Assembly: GCA_013176395.1 (NCBI GenBank) | Contig: JABMLP010000020.1 | Span: 744,001 to 808,000 of the forward strand | Source: Venturia oleaginea | Taxonomy: Eukaryota; Ascomycota; Dothideomycetes; Venturiales; Venturiaceae | Direction: 5' to 3' | Length of the DNA stretch: 64,000 nt | In this document: piece by piece, positions 32,580-44,725 of the stretch | Position numbering within the stretch: position 1 is the stretch's first letter | Layout: the number at the start of each line of letters is the position of its first letter | Notes under the pieces: generated by a model | Database searches by the model: none | Told to the model about the DNA's origin: nothing | The model's input: the letters and a program-made list of their open reading frames with translations, nothing else | Translations under genes and position numbers: made by a program

Positions 32580-32910
32580 TTTCACATTGATTTGATGGGC
32601 TCTGGAAGTTGATGGCGTAAACCCGTCATGATATATGATATACAGGCGCGATCACGGGGTGGAGACCCTGAGCGCTCTAGAGGTTAAACAATTCTGGCCT
32701 TAACTAAGTATTTTCGTCAATTGTCTACCTCAAAAAACTGGCCATTGTTTCTGCCAGCGGATAGGAAAATCTCTCGTAGAACATGGCCATAATCCCGAAC
32801 AACTGTAGCCAGCATCCTTCTCTCCAACACTACACAAAGCTTTAAGCTTGAACATCATCGCCTCCCTTTCCTCACACCTACCAGCGCATTCTTATGAGCT
32901 ATAGCCCACA
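32580..32910. promoter_or_regulatory. Divergent promoter of HMCES-type gene and USO1
   Basis: 331 bp lie between the two divergent start codons and must hold both promoters and 5' UTRs. No specific site is recognised. Confidence 0.5.
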
Positions 32911-35900
32911 ATGCTGCGCATGCTGGAAGCTCAGGCTCCGGCCAAACAGACTGCCGGAGTCACTATAGATACGCTCAGTAGTCGACTCAGCAGCGCCACC
33001 TTGCTCGAGGACCGACGGGCTGCTATACACGGACTACGAGCCTTTGCGAAGGATTATCCAGCTTCTGTGGCATCGGGGTCGCTTCGCCCACTAATCGCAT
33101 GTCTGGCCAACGACGTCGATGATATAGATACCGTCAAGCCAGTCCTGGAAACACTCCTCGGACTGTTCAATCCAAGCCCGCAAAGCGTGAGTGGATTGAG
33201 CTGGTGAATGTTCATGGAAGGGTATTGACTATGGACCTGTAGCCTGAAGCTTCGGAAGATATTGCATTATGGCTTGCAGACGAATTTACTCAAGTACGTT
33301 GGATGCTATGACAGGAAGATATGTACTGAGCTTATGTAGAGGCAAGACAATATCAAAACCCTCCTTGATCTCCTTGACACGGCCGACCTCTACTCCCGCG
33401 TATACTCCCTCCGACTTTTGACCTGCATATTCACATCACGACCCGAACGAACACAGGAGTGCATTCTGAGTGAGCCGTCAGGGACATCAAGAATTGCCGC
33501 GACGCTGGAAGACACACGGGAAGCTGTTCGGAATGCTGGAGTAGAATTGCTCAGGGAATTAGTGCAGTCATCTACCAACCTACAAAAGCTAGTGGCCTTT
33601 GAGAAAGGATTCGATCGTGTGTTTGATGTGATTCGCCAGGAGGGGTCTTTGAGTCAAGGGGGCAACGTCGTTCAGGATTGTCTAGAACTTTTGGCCAACC
33701 TCATCCGGCACAATCCTTCCAATCAATCGGATTTCCGAGAAAGTGGTGGTGTGTTACAGCTGGCACAACTTTTGCAGGAAGTACACCAGAAAGAGGGGAA
33801 AGAAGGCGACGAAGAATCGTGGTCAAGTCCACAGAAGGACAAGAATATATGGGGGCTGCTTTCTATCATCAGGCTGTTTCTGTCGGAGGGCAGCTTAGGG
33901 ACTCAGGACAATCAGGGAGCTTTCTTCAAACATGGCCTGTTACAGCAGGTGCTTAGACTTGTCTTCAGCGACGGGGCAGACGGCCCCCTCAAAGCTGAGG
34001 TACGGCCCAGCATAAGCGATGATTCTCGCACATACTGACTGCTTTCTAGGCATTGTATACTTGCGCAGACATGGTCAGAGGAAATCCTGGGATTCAGACA
34101 AGCTTCGCAGGACTGCAGGTCACGCCAATCGTCCACCATGGCTCGTCGCAAATCAATGGACAGGCGAATGGTGTACAGAAAATTTACATTATCGAAGCCC
34201 TTCTCGACTTGGTGATTGCGGCGCCCCCAGAAACACCGTTTGAGCTGCGCATGGCCGCTTGCGAATGCATCAAAGCTTACTACTACAAACAAACGATGAT
34301 CCGGCATCACTTCTTGAACAGAGCCATCGAAGGCCATATGACCGGCGAGGACGAAACAGCCAACGTGCTGTCTACACTGCTCAGAGATGATCTGAAGACT
34401 GGTGATCCTTACAGAGTCTGGTTTGCCGCTGATCTCGTGTTCCATTTGATATGGGAAGATCCCGAAGCCAAAAGTCTACTGATCAAGGTGTCAGAAGGTG
34501 ACGCGAGCAATGGAGAAGAAGTGGTAACTTGCATCCAGAGTGTTGCCGAGATGCTCATTGCTGGCATTCAAAAAGAGGAGGATGAAAGGGTGCTGATAGG
34601 GTATTTCACTGTACTGTGTGGGTGGCTGTTCGAGGATGCTGAGGCTGTGAATGACTTTTTAGGTGAAGGCAGCAACGTTCAAATTTTGATGCAGACTATG
34701 GCGGCCAGTGGTCAGGAGAATTCACTCGTAAAGGGCTTGTGCGCTGTGCTCCTTGGAATTATCTACGAATACTCCACCAAAGACTCGCCTGTGCCTCGCA
34801 GCAAAATCAAGCCTATCCTCACTGCTGGGATGGGCAGAGAGCGATATCTCCTGGCCCTGACACAGCTGCGGCAACATCCTCTTGTGCGAGACTTCGAGGT
34901 CGTCTCCCCAGGAGATCCTCCGGTAGCTGCAGGTCATGAGCTACCTCCCTATGCCTTCTTCGACGCGACATTCATTGATTTCCTGAAGGACAACTTCAGT
35001 CGACTAAGCAGAGCCATCGATCGTGATCCAGGGATAGAAGCTCGAATACCGTCCCGAGAAGAAGGCATTGATCGGGACCTGGTGGACTCACTTCGTGCCC
35101 AACTTGACGACAAGGTACAAGCATTGCAGAAAATTGAGACAGAGCGGCTGAATCTCGAACGGCGACTTGATCATGATCAAGCCGCCCACCGGAAAGAGCA
35201 GGAGATATCATCGGCCGAGGTTATCAGGATAAAACAAATCAATGAAGCTTTACAGAAGGAGCACGCACTCGAGGTACAAAGACAGGAACAGACCCATACG
35301 ACAGCATACAAGTCGCTCGAATCGGCGACCTCACAACAAATAGAGGAACTGAAGAAACAGATCGACGGCGAGAGGAAAGCCGCCGCTGACGATGCAGAAA
35401 GGACAAAGGAATACTTCGAGCGCACCATCAATCAATTACGCAATGGTAAGATCGGGATGGAGAACAGGTTAGCTGAAGCTACGCGGAACGCGGAGGCCTC
35501 AAAGCAAGAAACTTTGAAGGTCCAGAAAACTTTGAAAGAAAATCAGGATGAGCTTGAGGCAGCAAAGAAAAGGATCGGGGAGTTGGAGAAGGGTGTCAAA
35601 GAAAGAGACCAGCAGGTCATTGAACTCCGAGCAACGGGAACGCAGCTCAGGGAGTCATTGAAGGATGAGAAGACCAAAGTCACCATGCTTGAGAAGGAAG
35701 TGTCGGATTTCGAATCGACAGTAAAGGATCACAAAGAGAAGATCAAGGCGGGAGAGAAGGCGCTGGAGGAGAAAGAAGAAGCTCGCAGTGCGGCTCAAAC
35801 AGAGCTGGACGACTTCATGATGATCTTGGGCGAGCTGGAGGAAAAGCGCGCGAGAGATAAGGTAAGCATAGTAGTGACCTCCTATTCGATGCCGTACGCT

Positions 35901-36010
35901 AACATATATCCTAGAAACGACTCAAGGAACTTGGCGAGACGGTTTCAGATGGTGAAGAGGATGGAGAGGAGGACGATGATGAAGCAGAAGACGATGATGA
36001 AGACGAGTAG
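32911..36010 (+). CDS. USO1: Vesicle tethering factor USO1 (p115)
   Basis: Five exons, 32911-33186, 33243-33293, 33340-33999, 34050-35861 and 35915-36010, give 964 residues. USO1/p115 tethers ER-derived COPII vesicles to the Golgi before SNARE fusion. The N-terminal half is the armadillo-like head (TLSSRLSSATLLEDRRAAIHGLRAFAK at the start; later VPRSKIKPILTAGMGRERYL and PPYAFFDATFIDFLKDN, typical of the family). From about residue 680 a long coiled coil runs to an acidic tail (EDGEEDDDEAEDDDEDE) like those of USO1/p115. All introns are 46-56 nt with GT...AG ends and keep frame. Confidence 0.93.
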
Positions 36011-37750
36011 ACTATCTTCCTATATCCTACATATACCCTTCTGCCTACAACATTTTGTAAAAACAAATGACGTGCCAGCGTAGCCTTCCATAAATAGCTT
36101 CTTTTATACTAGGTCAACTCGGATGGTGCTGCGGTTGCACGTCGAAGAACTCTAGACAAGGGGAATTCTCTGGCCCGTTGTTGGACTCTCCAGCTCCTAC
36201 ATGGAAAACACAGGTGATTATAATCACGCCGAGTACATCTCTGATTGGTATCGGCCAAGAAGTTTATAGAGAGCATTGATCAAACTATCGCGACTATCTG
36301 CGATTAAAAGCGTCGAGATGGATATCGTCGTCGATTGATGCATACTCGACGCGGAACTAATGTCTGAACGTGACCTCATCCTCACTCGTCGTCATCGCCC
36401 TCTTTACCTCGAAGCCAGCACCTACCTTCCCCTCGGCCGTGTATTATTCTGCGTTCTCCCATGTTCCCCATCCACATCTCCTTAACCGTGATGACGAAAA
36501 TTTCTCGTCGGTTGCGATATCCTCTCCCTCCTGATCCAACACGCAAGTATCAGGCTCGGGACTTGCCAGTTCGGAGAATCGGGAAGGGCCTGTTCGTAAA
36601 TCCAGAATTCAATTCTCAATGCAGTCGAAGCATTTAGCCCCTGATGTTCATGAGAATTCAAAAAGTACATTGAGAATGTCAATGTATTCAAAGATTTTGG
36701 GGGTACCCACGGTTCCTCTGGCAGGATTGTATGGGGCTTCGAGCGCGACAGGAGCGGTTGCATCCGTTGAGCTGCGTTGTGTGTGACGTCGTTTTCTTCT
36801 TTTCTTTTTTTAAACTCAATGAAGTTGGTTCGGGATCCCGATTGGTGGAATATGATTAGCCGCGCTAGTAGGATCATTGAGTACATTGAGATTTAATTGC
36901 ATTGAGAATCTCTGTTTGATCACAAACAGACCCCTGTTGGCGAAGCAGCCGAAGCAGCCGATGCAGCCAATGTAATCTAACATTGAGCTTCGAATCGCGG
37001 GCTTACGAACACCACCCGAGGATATCGGATTCGATGTTCTCATCGTTGGCCTGGCCACTCAGTTGGTGTCCGTGTTGGTCTTCCCAGGAATTCTGGCGAG
37101 GTTTAGAAGGAGAATACAAGCCGAGAAATCGAGGTAAGACACGGCGTGTCCGCAGGTGGCAGAATGTTTTCCTTGCCTTGATCAAGTCTTGCATTCGAAT
37201 TCTGGTGAGTGTATTCTCATTTTGCGTCAATGTTGAATCGAAATGGTGACAGTGTCATCCATGTACCAACTGGTAGTGGCGACAGTTTGGCTTGATTCAC
37301 CGGATTCATCCTTTTGCGGGAGAATCAATTTCAGCTGACGTAGTCGTAGATTCAGTCGATCTATTGCTCGATTGAATTTGCGCTTAGTGTCGACGGCTAC
37401 CCATTTTCTCATGGGTGGACTTTGTACGCGCTGGAGAGAGTGCTCATGTTGCCTGCAATCTCGATCTTTTGCCTTGGGTATCCTGGGCGGTTCCTCCTCA
37501 GCCAGACGAGCAATTGGATTGTGAGAAATGGATCCAAAAGTCGAAAAACGAATGGGACGAACGAAGTACAAAATGACTGCGCGGGAAGATGGTAATTGGC
37601 GATATTGAGAAAGGAATTGTCGGGTTTGTTGACATCGTTGTCGCACGTTCTCGTTCGCGTTGCTTGCGGACGTCAGGCGCCTATCGCATAATTCCATTTG
37701 CAATCTTCAATCTTGCGGTCCTCGCTTGGAACAAGTTCGGAAAGATTCTG
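36011..37750. other. 1.7-kb stretch without a confident gene
   Basis: Short frames only. It contains a 9-bp tandem GAAGCAGCC-like repeat near 36940-36968 and a possible small inverted-repeat element at 36586-36934 (see findings). A minus-strand frame at 37227-37697 has no recognisable motif. Confidence 0.4.
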
Positions 37751-39334
37751 TTACCTGTTGAATTTCACTGCCGCCATACTGGTCTCCGCATCTGCCTCTT
37801 CAATTTTTTCTCGGCCAAAGTTGACCACGAATGAATACGGCCAGGCATTAAACTTTCTCAAAGAGGGCTTTAGGCCCTCTTTGATACCCCTCATCCATCC
37901 TTTAAAGACCCTGAACAGTGGAACACTTTCATTCTCCCTCTGCTGGCCCTCCATAATGGCCAAATGATGCAAGAGCACGTGAGAGGCCAGGAAGTGACTC
38001 AAAAGAATCTGGGAGACTCCATTGGATCGATCGACCATGCGCTGAAAATCGGCATGTGGGATTACGCCAACAATGGTATACAGTTCAAGGAACGATGTAT
38101 AAGCTGGGATTTGTGAGCATGGGTCGATCTTTATGAAGATGGAAAGTCCTTACCTGCTTTCGGTGACGTATAGGCAAAAGTGACAATGTTGTCCAGTAAC
38201 TTATGGTAGCGTAATTCCACATCGGTTTGACATAGAGGGAGAAGGGCATTTAGCGAAGCCACGGCCTCGTCCAATGTTGTGAAATCCAGAGTCTCTCGTT
38301 GGGCATCCGTGAATCTCTCGTCCATCTTTGCGAGATGACTATGCTCGCCGACAAAAGCGGAAAATGCAGAGTCTGCCGATCGAAGATGTTTGCCTTGGAA
38401 CATGCAACCTCGTACCATGGTAAGGAAATCGAAGATACCGTCAGCCATACAACTGCTCTGAAACGTGAGAATCATGAAAGAAGCGAATCTGGCGTCGGCT
38501 TCCTCTTTGGTCATAGCTGGACGAGCCAAGGCTTTGTTCAGCAAGTTTACAGCCTCGACTCGATGTGCTAAACCTTGAGAATTGAGATCGGCCTCGGTGG
38601 TAATACTCAAATGTGAAGCGCCCAAGGCCAGAATTGCTCGCATGAGGAAATCGTACTGCTCTGGTCAGCAACATGATTCTTAGGGATAGGATTGTAGCAA
38701 GATTTACCTCTTGTGCAAACGCAGGCACTTTCAGAGTCCATACGTCATCGGCTCCGATAGGAAGGCGTGGATATGCTCTAACGATAAAGTGGTGGAAAGA
38801 ACGCATGTCTGTCAGAGAGAAGGCGGCGTTCGTTGCTTGGGGTTGGCGAATTATTGAGCTCTCTGCTTGTTGTTGCTGCTGAACGATCTTTGGATATTCG
38901 CACACAATCCCAGCCTTGTCGCAGTTTCCACAGGCAGGTTGTGTCTCCTGACATTTGATTTTTCGCCTTTTGCAGTTGAAGCAGCCTCTGCGTGACTTTG
39001 TGTGACCTTTCCGCGGTATCGGTTTATTTCGCACTCGTGGAACATTGCCCTCTTGCTCGGAAAATGGCGGGGACGAGTTTGGCGACACTGTACAGCTGTG
39101 CGTCTCTTCAACCGCCTCGAGTCCCATTTTGGTATCCGACTCGGATATCTCAAAGACTGTGCCAGGGGTGTGTTGGGTGGATTCAATCGTGTCATTGCCT
39201 GGGGGACATAGCCATGGCTCGGCGGCGAATTGGCTATTCCAGAGGCTGTTATGGAGGTCCATTCCAGATATGTGAGAGGCCGTCAGACGAGAGTCGCGAT
39301 CCAGGGATATGTGAGCTTGGAAGTTCATAGCCAT
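37751..39334 (-). CDS. Zn2Cys6 transcription factor
   Basis: Exons 39334-38708, 38655-38154 and 38103-37751 give 493 residues. The DNA-binding cluster RRGCFNCKRRKIKCQETQPA, continuing CGNCDKAGIVC, has the spacing CX2CX6CX6CX2CX6C and lies near residue 110, after a Ser/Pro-rich segment. A Gln-rich linker follows (IVQQQQQAESS). The C-terminal part (YDFLMRAILALGASHLSI) resembles the regulatory half of UPC2/ECM22-like factors, nuclear regulators of sterol or secondary metabolism. The target pathway cannot be read. ATG 39334 is the first true ATG in frame; ATG 39328 is two codons later. Confidence 0.85.
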
Positions 39335-40005
39335 GGGTACTCCGCGGATGTCGAGGAATGGAGGGGCAAGCCGGCAGAGGCAGAGGTAGACCAGGGTCGA
39401 GGTTAGTGAAGTATCTACCGCGTAGTTCGTGCTCTCTATGGCCGACTGCTTTCTATCACGGAGCCCAGTATGAACCACGACTGCTGATAGTGGAAGAGCA
39501 GTCTGGACTCTGGAGCAATGTATTAAGTAAGCTGAAGGCAGTGTCCATCATGTCTATATGAGACCCCATTGAAAAGTAGGCGCTTTCAATCTGTCTATGC
39601 GTCAATGCTTACCACATGCAGGAGGCTATGCTGCTGATCAACAGGAAGTTCCACCTCCACCGCGGGGAAGGACCTGCTCTCCGCAGCCCCATCATGTGCT
39701 AACCTGGAACATCCTATGGCTTCAGAGTCAATGACACAACTTATAACCACTCGGTAGAACAACAACAACACCAACAATAACAACACCCCAACACCAACTC
39801 TCAATCTTGAGCTTCACTTGCAGACACTGCCCGAGGAGCCCGAGGAGCCCATTTGAATTCCACCTCCGCATCTTGGCTCAACGACCAGGACGACCCGTCC
39901 AACATCAACTACTCGTACTTCTCGCTGTCTTGACCACCATTGAACGCCTATCTCGGCCTATTCTCTCCAAGACGTGTGCTTTGTACACACTTCGGCTCAC
40001 CAAAT
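39335..40005. promoter_or_regulatory. Divergent region between Zn2Cys6 factor and F-box gene
   Basis: 671 bp holding both promoters. A CAA/CAAYAA-type simple sequence occurs at about 39757-39800 on the plus strand, probably in the F-box gene's 5' UTR. Confidence 0.45.
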
Positions 40006-40614
40006 ATGGCCGCCATGGAGACTGCCGTTTCACGTGTTTTCGGCATAGACGAACTGCTTGAGGAAGTCTTGATCCACCTGTCTATCGATCGTGTTCTCCT
40101 CGCGAAGAGGGTCTGTCGGAATTGGAACCGACTCATCGCCAGCTCACCCAGTCTTCAACGCATTCTGTTCAAGCGCACCGACTTTCGGCCGCTTCGAGCA
40201 TACAATCCTTTGTTCGAAGACTTCTTTGAGGACATTGGATGCAAAAACGATGTCTCTGGGGAGAGCGGCAAGTCGATCCCCGCTTCGCTCAAGATATCGC
40301 CTCAATCGATGCGGAAACTCATTCTACACTGCCCTAAAGAATGGAAAAGTATGACCATGTTTTCCCCGCCCTGTCCGTACTGGCTGACTATGCCATCTGC
40401 ATCCATCTTCCACGGCATCACCATCAAGTTTCTGAACGAAGCAAATGTTCCTGTTATGAAAGCGGTGGAAAGGGCTAATTGGATAATGGAGATGGAGGCG
40501 GACAAAATTCGACTCGCTCGAACCAACAGAGCCCATCTCGATCGGACTCTGAGCAGAGGATTTGCACGAGGTGTGGGTTCGAGACTTGCAACAGGTCCCA
40601 TAAGCAATGCTTGA
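40006..40614 (+). CDS. F-box protein
   Basis: One exon of 202 residues from ATG 40006. The F-box is near the N-terminus: VFGIDELLEEVLIHLSIDRV followed by LLAKRVCRNWNRLIASSPSL. F-box proteins link substrates to the SCF ubiquitin ligase through Skp1. The rest has no repeats such as LRR or WD40. Ascomycetes have many short F-box proteins of this plan; the substrate is unknown. A start further upstream would need a non-ATG codon. Confidence 0.75.
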   Translation: MAAMETAVSRVFGIDELLEEVLIHLSIDRVLLAKRVCRNWNRLIASSPSLQRILFKRTDFRPLRAYNPLFEDFFEDIGCKNDVSGESGKSIPASLKISPQSMRKLILHCPKEWKSMTMFSPPCPYWLTMPSASIFHGITIKFLNEANVPVMKAVERANWIMEMEADKIRLARTNRAHLDRTLSRGFARGVGSRLATGPISNA

Positions 40615-42224
40615 ACACATCCAACGGTGGGTACCGTCTATTAGCCTGGTGTTTTGTAGGTCATCGTTTGGGCACTACGTATTCTTGGAACCCCGTAATC
40701 TTTACAGCGTTGGATATGGTCATATGTATGGTTCATGACATTAGCAAGGCAGATTGAAGAAATTTGCATGGGCGAGAATCTTAGATTCTCGTAATGTCTT
40801 TCTCGTTTATCAGCAGGTGAACCCAATCTCGGGGTTTGATGGTCTGAGTACGGACCCCACAGGTTTCCCAATTGTCTGATCCGAAACAAAGTATAAGCTC
40901 AAAGGCCAGCCTGGGACGAACTAGTTTACACGGACACAGACACAGACTCGGCGATTAAGGTTATATCCCGTAATCATTGTACAGAAGGGGTATGTGAAGG
41001 ACTTCCTATCCGAACCATATCCGAGAGACGAAATCCTCATGAAGAAGTAGGAACCAATAATCTTTCTGATAAGGAGAAAGCCTATAAATGCTTTCAGAAG
41101 TAGGAAAACTCCTGGCGAAATCTGTTCCCGATTTCAAGGAACTAAACGCTATCGGACTTTGATCGGGTATGTAGTACTCATTCCAACCCTTTGTACAGAC
41201 AGGCATGAGGTTTGGCAAGGTTTTTTGTTCATTCTGGAAAAGTTCTTTTTCATCTTATTCTTCAATAGCTCACCTGTCGACCACTATGTCAGCCGCTCGC
41301 ACTCATTTTGATTTGCGATTTCAGTTGCTACCTTAATTCTTCTTGTCAATTTATGCAACAACAGCCTCAGTAATCAAACAACCAAGTCTTTCTGTTACGT
41401 CAAATAACAATCACAAGAATCAAAAAGAATGTTCCCCTGTCAAAATGGTATGTTTCCCCTGGTCAGTCGGGCGTGAGCTTCATGCACCATGGATCCACCC
41501 ATGAGATCCCCACATAAAATCCCACGCCACCAGCCACCAGTCCACCCACAAACGGGCAAAAATGGACCTCGTCAACAATAGCATTTGTACTACAGCACTT
41601 CACAACCCTCCTAGACCAAAAAGGAATCCCACCTACCTCAATGGCAAGCGTATACGACGTCGACAAGACTCGAACCTTGATTTACTGTTAGCGCTTATGC
41701 ACAAGACTTCAAGACATATCGCCTTACTTGCGCTCCCGAAGGAAATAGATTTCTAGTCTATCGCGATAACCACTCCGCCACAACGCCTTTGGTGTTCGGT
41801 ATCAGTTTTATCTAAATTAAACTACTGCAGCTCAGGGATCCAAAAGCTAGGTACTATCTAAGATGGTATCGAAGCAAGCGGCTAACCCAGAAAGGCATTC
41901 GCCCGGTGCTTTCTTACACATTACACATTATTCTTCGGCAGACCGCTGCCAATTTATCGAGCGGCCGTGGGACTGGACTGGACATTGATGGGAACAGAGT
42001 GATATGCCAGACAAGCTTGAGACATGTGTGTTTGCCTTCCTGACTACAGCATGCATGAAATGCTGATATCAAATCTCCCTTAACGCGCCCTTGGCATTGG
42101 ACAGGGTTCTTGTCCAATCACGAATTGTTTCTGGATAGTCTCTTCGAACACTTTGTGTATATGGTAGCGAGGAGAGTATTGGCCTCTACACAACGGTTAT
42201 CCACAGAAATCCGTGACGCCTTTC
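40615..42224. other. 1.6-kb stretch without a confident gene
   Basis: Moderately AT-rich; only short frames of 60-100 residues without motifs. No repeat, tRNA or transposon end recognised. Confidence 0.4.
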
Positions 42225-42902
42225 TCATGCAAAGGCCTGTTGATGTTGTCTGTGGTATGTTCTCTTCTCTTCCAAAGAGCCCTTACTATCAATCTTACAT
42301 CTTGCGCAGGCACATCCACCTAGACCCTCAAACCAGTCTCTCAGCATTTGTTGTCGGTGCTCATATGGCACAGACATCATGTCAGCTTGGTAAACTATGG
42401 ATAGTTCTTCTCCCTCCTTGATGTCTCTGGAGGCGTATGATCGGAGAAAGCATTCGTCGCCTACTGGCTCCTTGCTCAAATTTCGATGGCAACTGTGATT
42501 GAACATCGAATACAGTGGATTGAGGTACATGCTTTTGCCGTGTTCTCCTACAACATTGTTCTTGATGCGGCTGAACAGAGTACGTGGGACCCAAGTATCA
42601 TATCTCAAATCGGCAAAGATGTTGATGATATCGCCGGCGCATAAAACAGGATATCCTATTTTGTAGAGTCCATGGCCGCGAATGAAGCTTGTCTTTGACT
42701 TGTAAGGTAGGCTCCGTAGTTGTTTCCTTACGTCCTGGATGATTGGAGACCAAGCATAAAAATCCTGAGCGACAGTGTAAGATTGTAGTCATTCGACGCA
42801 TGCGATTGGGAAATTATACTTCTTCGTCGGCCCATCTTCTTGAACCATAAATATGCCAGGCTCTGATGGGGTCCACTGCCTGATATTCCATGGCCCTTCC
42901 AT
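42225..42902 (-). pseudogene. SET-domain protein gene with an in-frame stop
   Basis: The frame opens at ATG 42902 (MEGPWNIRQWTPSEPGIFMV), meets TGA at 42789-42791, then continues open in the same frame to 42225. The downstream part has the second half of a SET methyltransferase domain: LYSMFNHSCHRNLSKEP (the NHSC active-site motif), RDIKEGEELSIVYQADM, and a cysteine cluster, GGCACARC, like the post-SET region of SMYD/SET proteins. The first half of the SET domain (GxG motif) is poorly conserved. An intron of 55 nt (GTATAA...CAG) would remove the stop but shifts the frame, so I call it a damaged gene. CGA to TGA would explain the stop. Confidence 0.5.
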
Positions 42903-43643
42903 TGTTGTTGCAAGATCTCTTTATCGTGAAAAGAGCGTAGACTATATCGGTCCTACTTTCAATATCGTAGATTAGTCCACAGCAGGCAAGCGTAAACAGC
43001 TTACCGCTTTGGGACAAGCATGTGGCCTTTGCTTGCATCGTTCTTGTACTATATAAATACTTCGGGCCAGGAGAAGTCGTTATATATTATAAACATAACA
43101 GCAAATGCAAGTCGAGGAGTCATCTTTGTTATCATCAATGACAAGGCACCGTCATATGAGCTCCCAATGCAGTACCCCTCCAAAAGCAAGGCTCCTAGAT
43201 AAAGTGCGAACCGTCCGTCTCACTGTGTCCTTGCACTCTGTCTCTCAAGCTCCGTCTTCAAGGCTTCAAGCTAACAACTAGACACTCCGTAGCCACCTGC
43301 TTCACACATCTGTCACGAATCCTCTTGCGCCTTCAACTGCGTCTACTCGGTTACTACTCGTCTGAAAGTATACACAGCCTACCGGCTCAGTTATATCAAG
43401 ACATAGGCAATCAAGAAACACAGGAACATTCCCGTCTCAGCCTCACGTAGACGCCGTACCTACACCACGAGACGCGCGCAGCCCCCAACTCCACTGCATT
43501 AGACACGTCAACCCCACCACACCCACCTTCTGCCTACAACCAACCTACCAACCTACCTTCAAATACCATCTCCTAATCTCCATCCTACGTATTCCACTCC
43601 TCCAAACCCCTCCTTTCCTCAGACCATAACGAACCGATCCAAA
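42903..43643. promoter_or_regulatory. Divergent region with CT-rich 5' UTR
   Basis: The 400 bp before ATG 43644 are rich in C and T with CCAACCTACC-like runs, typical of a long fungal leader. No gene is seen here. Confidence 0.4.
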
Positions 43644-44190
43644 ATGACGACTCCAAACTCTCCACCCGTCAACCCCACAACAGGCACAAACGCCCCCGCG
43701 CCAAATACAATCACAGGCTCAACCATCGACACCTCCATAAAAGCCATAAACACCTTCGCCGTGGAACTAGATTCCATCCCCATCAGCCCCATCCTGCGAA
43801 AATCAGACCCCGCGCTCACAAGGAAATCGAAGAGCATCAGTCCCGAAGAGCACGAGGAGGCTTATAAAAAGCTGACGGGCGAAATGGGGGAAGGTGAGAT
43901 CGTTAGGGAGGTAAGTTGATACTTATCCTACATAGGAAGGACCTCACCATTCCTTGAGTTGCCAGAATGCGATCGGGACTAATACATTTGATGCAATATA
44001 GAAGAGGAAACAACTCCTAGTCGAGCGCGCGAATGATCCGGCTGTTTTGGTGGATATACCGCCTACGCCCAAGGCAGAGGAATACGAGGTTGCGCAGGAG
44101 GCTAAGATGGCGGGGACGACGGGGGCGGTTGCTGCGGCGAGGTTGAAGAGGGTTGAGGCGAAGATTGAGGATAAGGAACGTGGGAGTTGA
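43644..44190 (+). CDS. Small conserved-looking protein of unknown function
   Basis: Exons 43644-43910 and 44002-44190 (91-nt intron) give 151 residues. The N-terminus is Pro/Thr/Asn-rich. The middle has LDSIPISPILRKSDPALTRK and SISPEEHEEAYKKL. The C-terminus is charged and probably helical, with an Ala-rich stretch (TTGAVAAARLKRVEAKI). No catalytic motif, signal peptide or membrane span. The Ser-Pro sites could be phosphorylated. Family not recognised; the clean splice join supports a real gene. Confidence 0.6.
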
Positions 44191-44725
44191 GGGCTTCCTG
44201 ATTGTTGGACTGATGAAAGATGATATAATGGGTGTTTGTTATTGAGCGATTTTTGGATATGGAGTTCTTGACGGCTTGATGACGGATGATACTTTGGCTG
44301 TGAGGAAATGGAATGTCAAGAGAGGGAACCTGTACTTGGCAGTTGATTTTGAAAAATCCCATAACTTGGAGAGAGAAGGGCATCGGGTGATGATTCTGGA
44401 TGATACCAAGTACAGGCACAAAAAATTCACATTTATGAGAACGACTTAGGACTACGAAACCAAACGGCGTGATTGGAGAAGAAGAACACGAAATAAATTC
44501 AAAATAACCATCTACCCGAAAATGATACCCATCCCGCTCATTAAACATCAACGCTTATGCAAAGAAGTGGAAAAACTCCAAGACCCAACCAAAGAAAAAA
44601 GGGACATGCCATCTCCCAGTCCTCATCGTCATCGTAACCATCATAACCTCATCGCATCGAACACCATCTCAATCCTCAAAAAGCACTTCTCATATTCACC
44701 ATCTCAACAACTCTTATCTTCCTCC
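44191..44725. other. Convergent 3' region
   Basis: 535 bp between convergent genes; no supported feature. The part after 44600 is rich in C and T on the plus strand. Confidence 0.4.

Noticed and set aside
37227..37697. 156-residue minus-strand frame
   Set aside because: Basic, low-complexity composition with no domain; no splice or family support.
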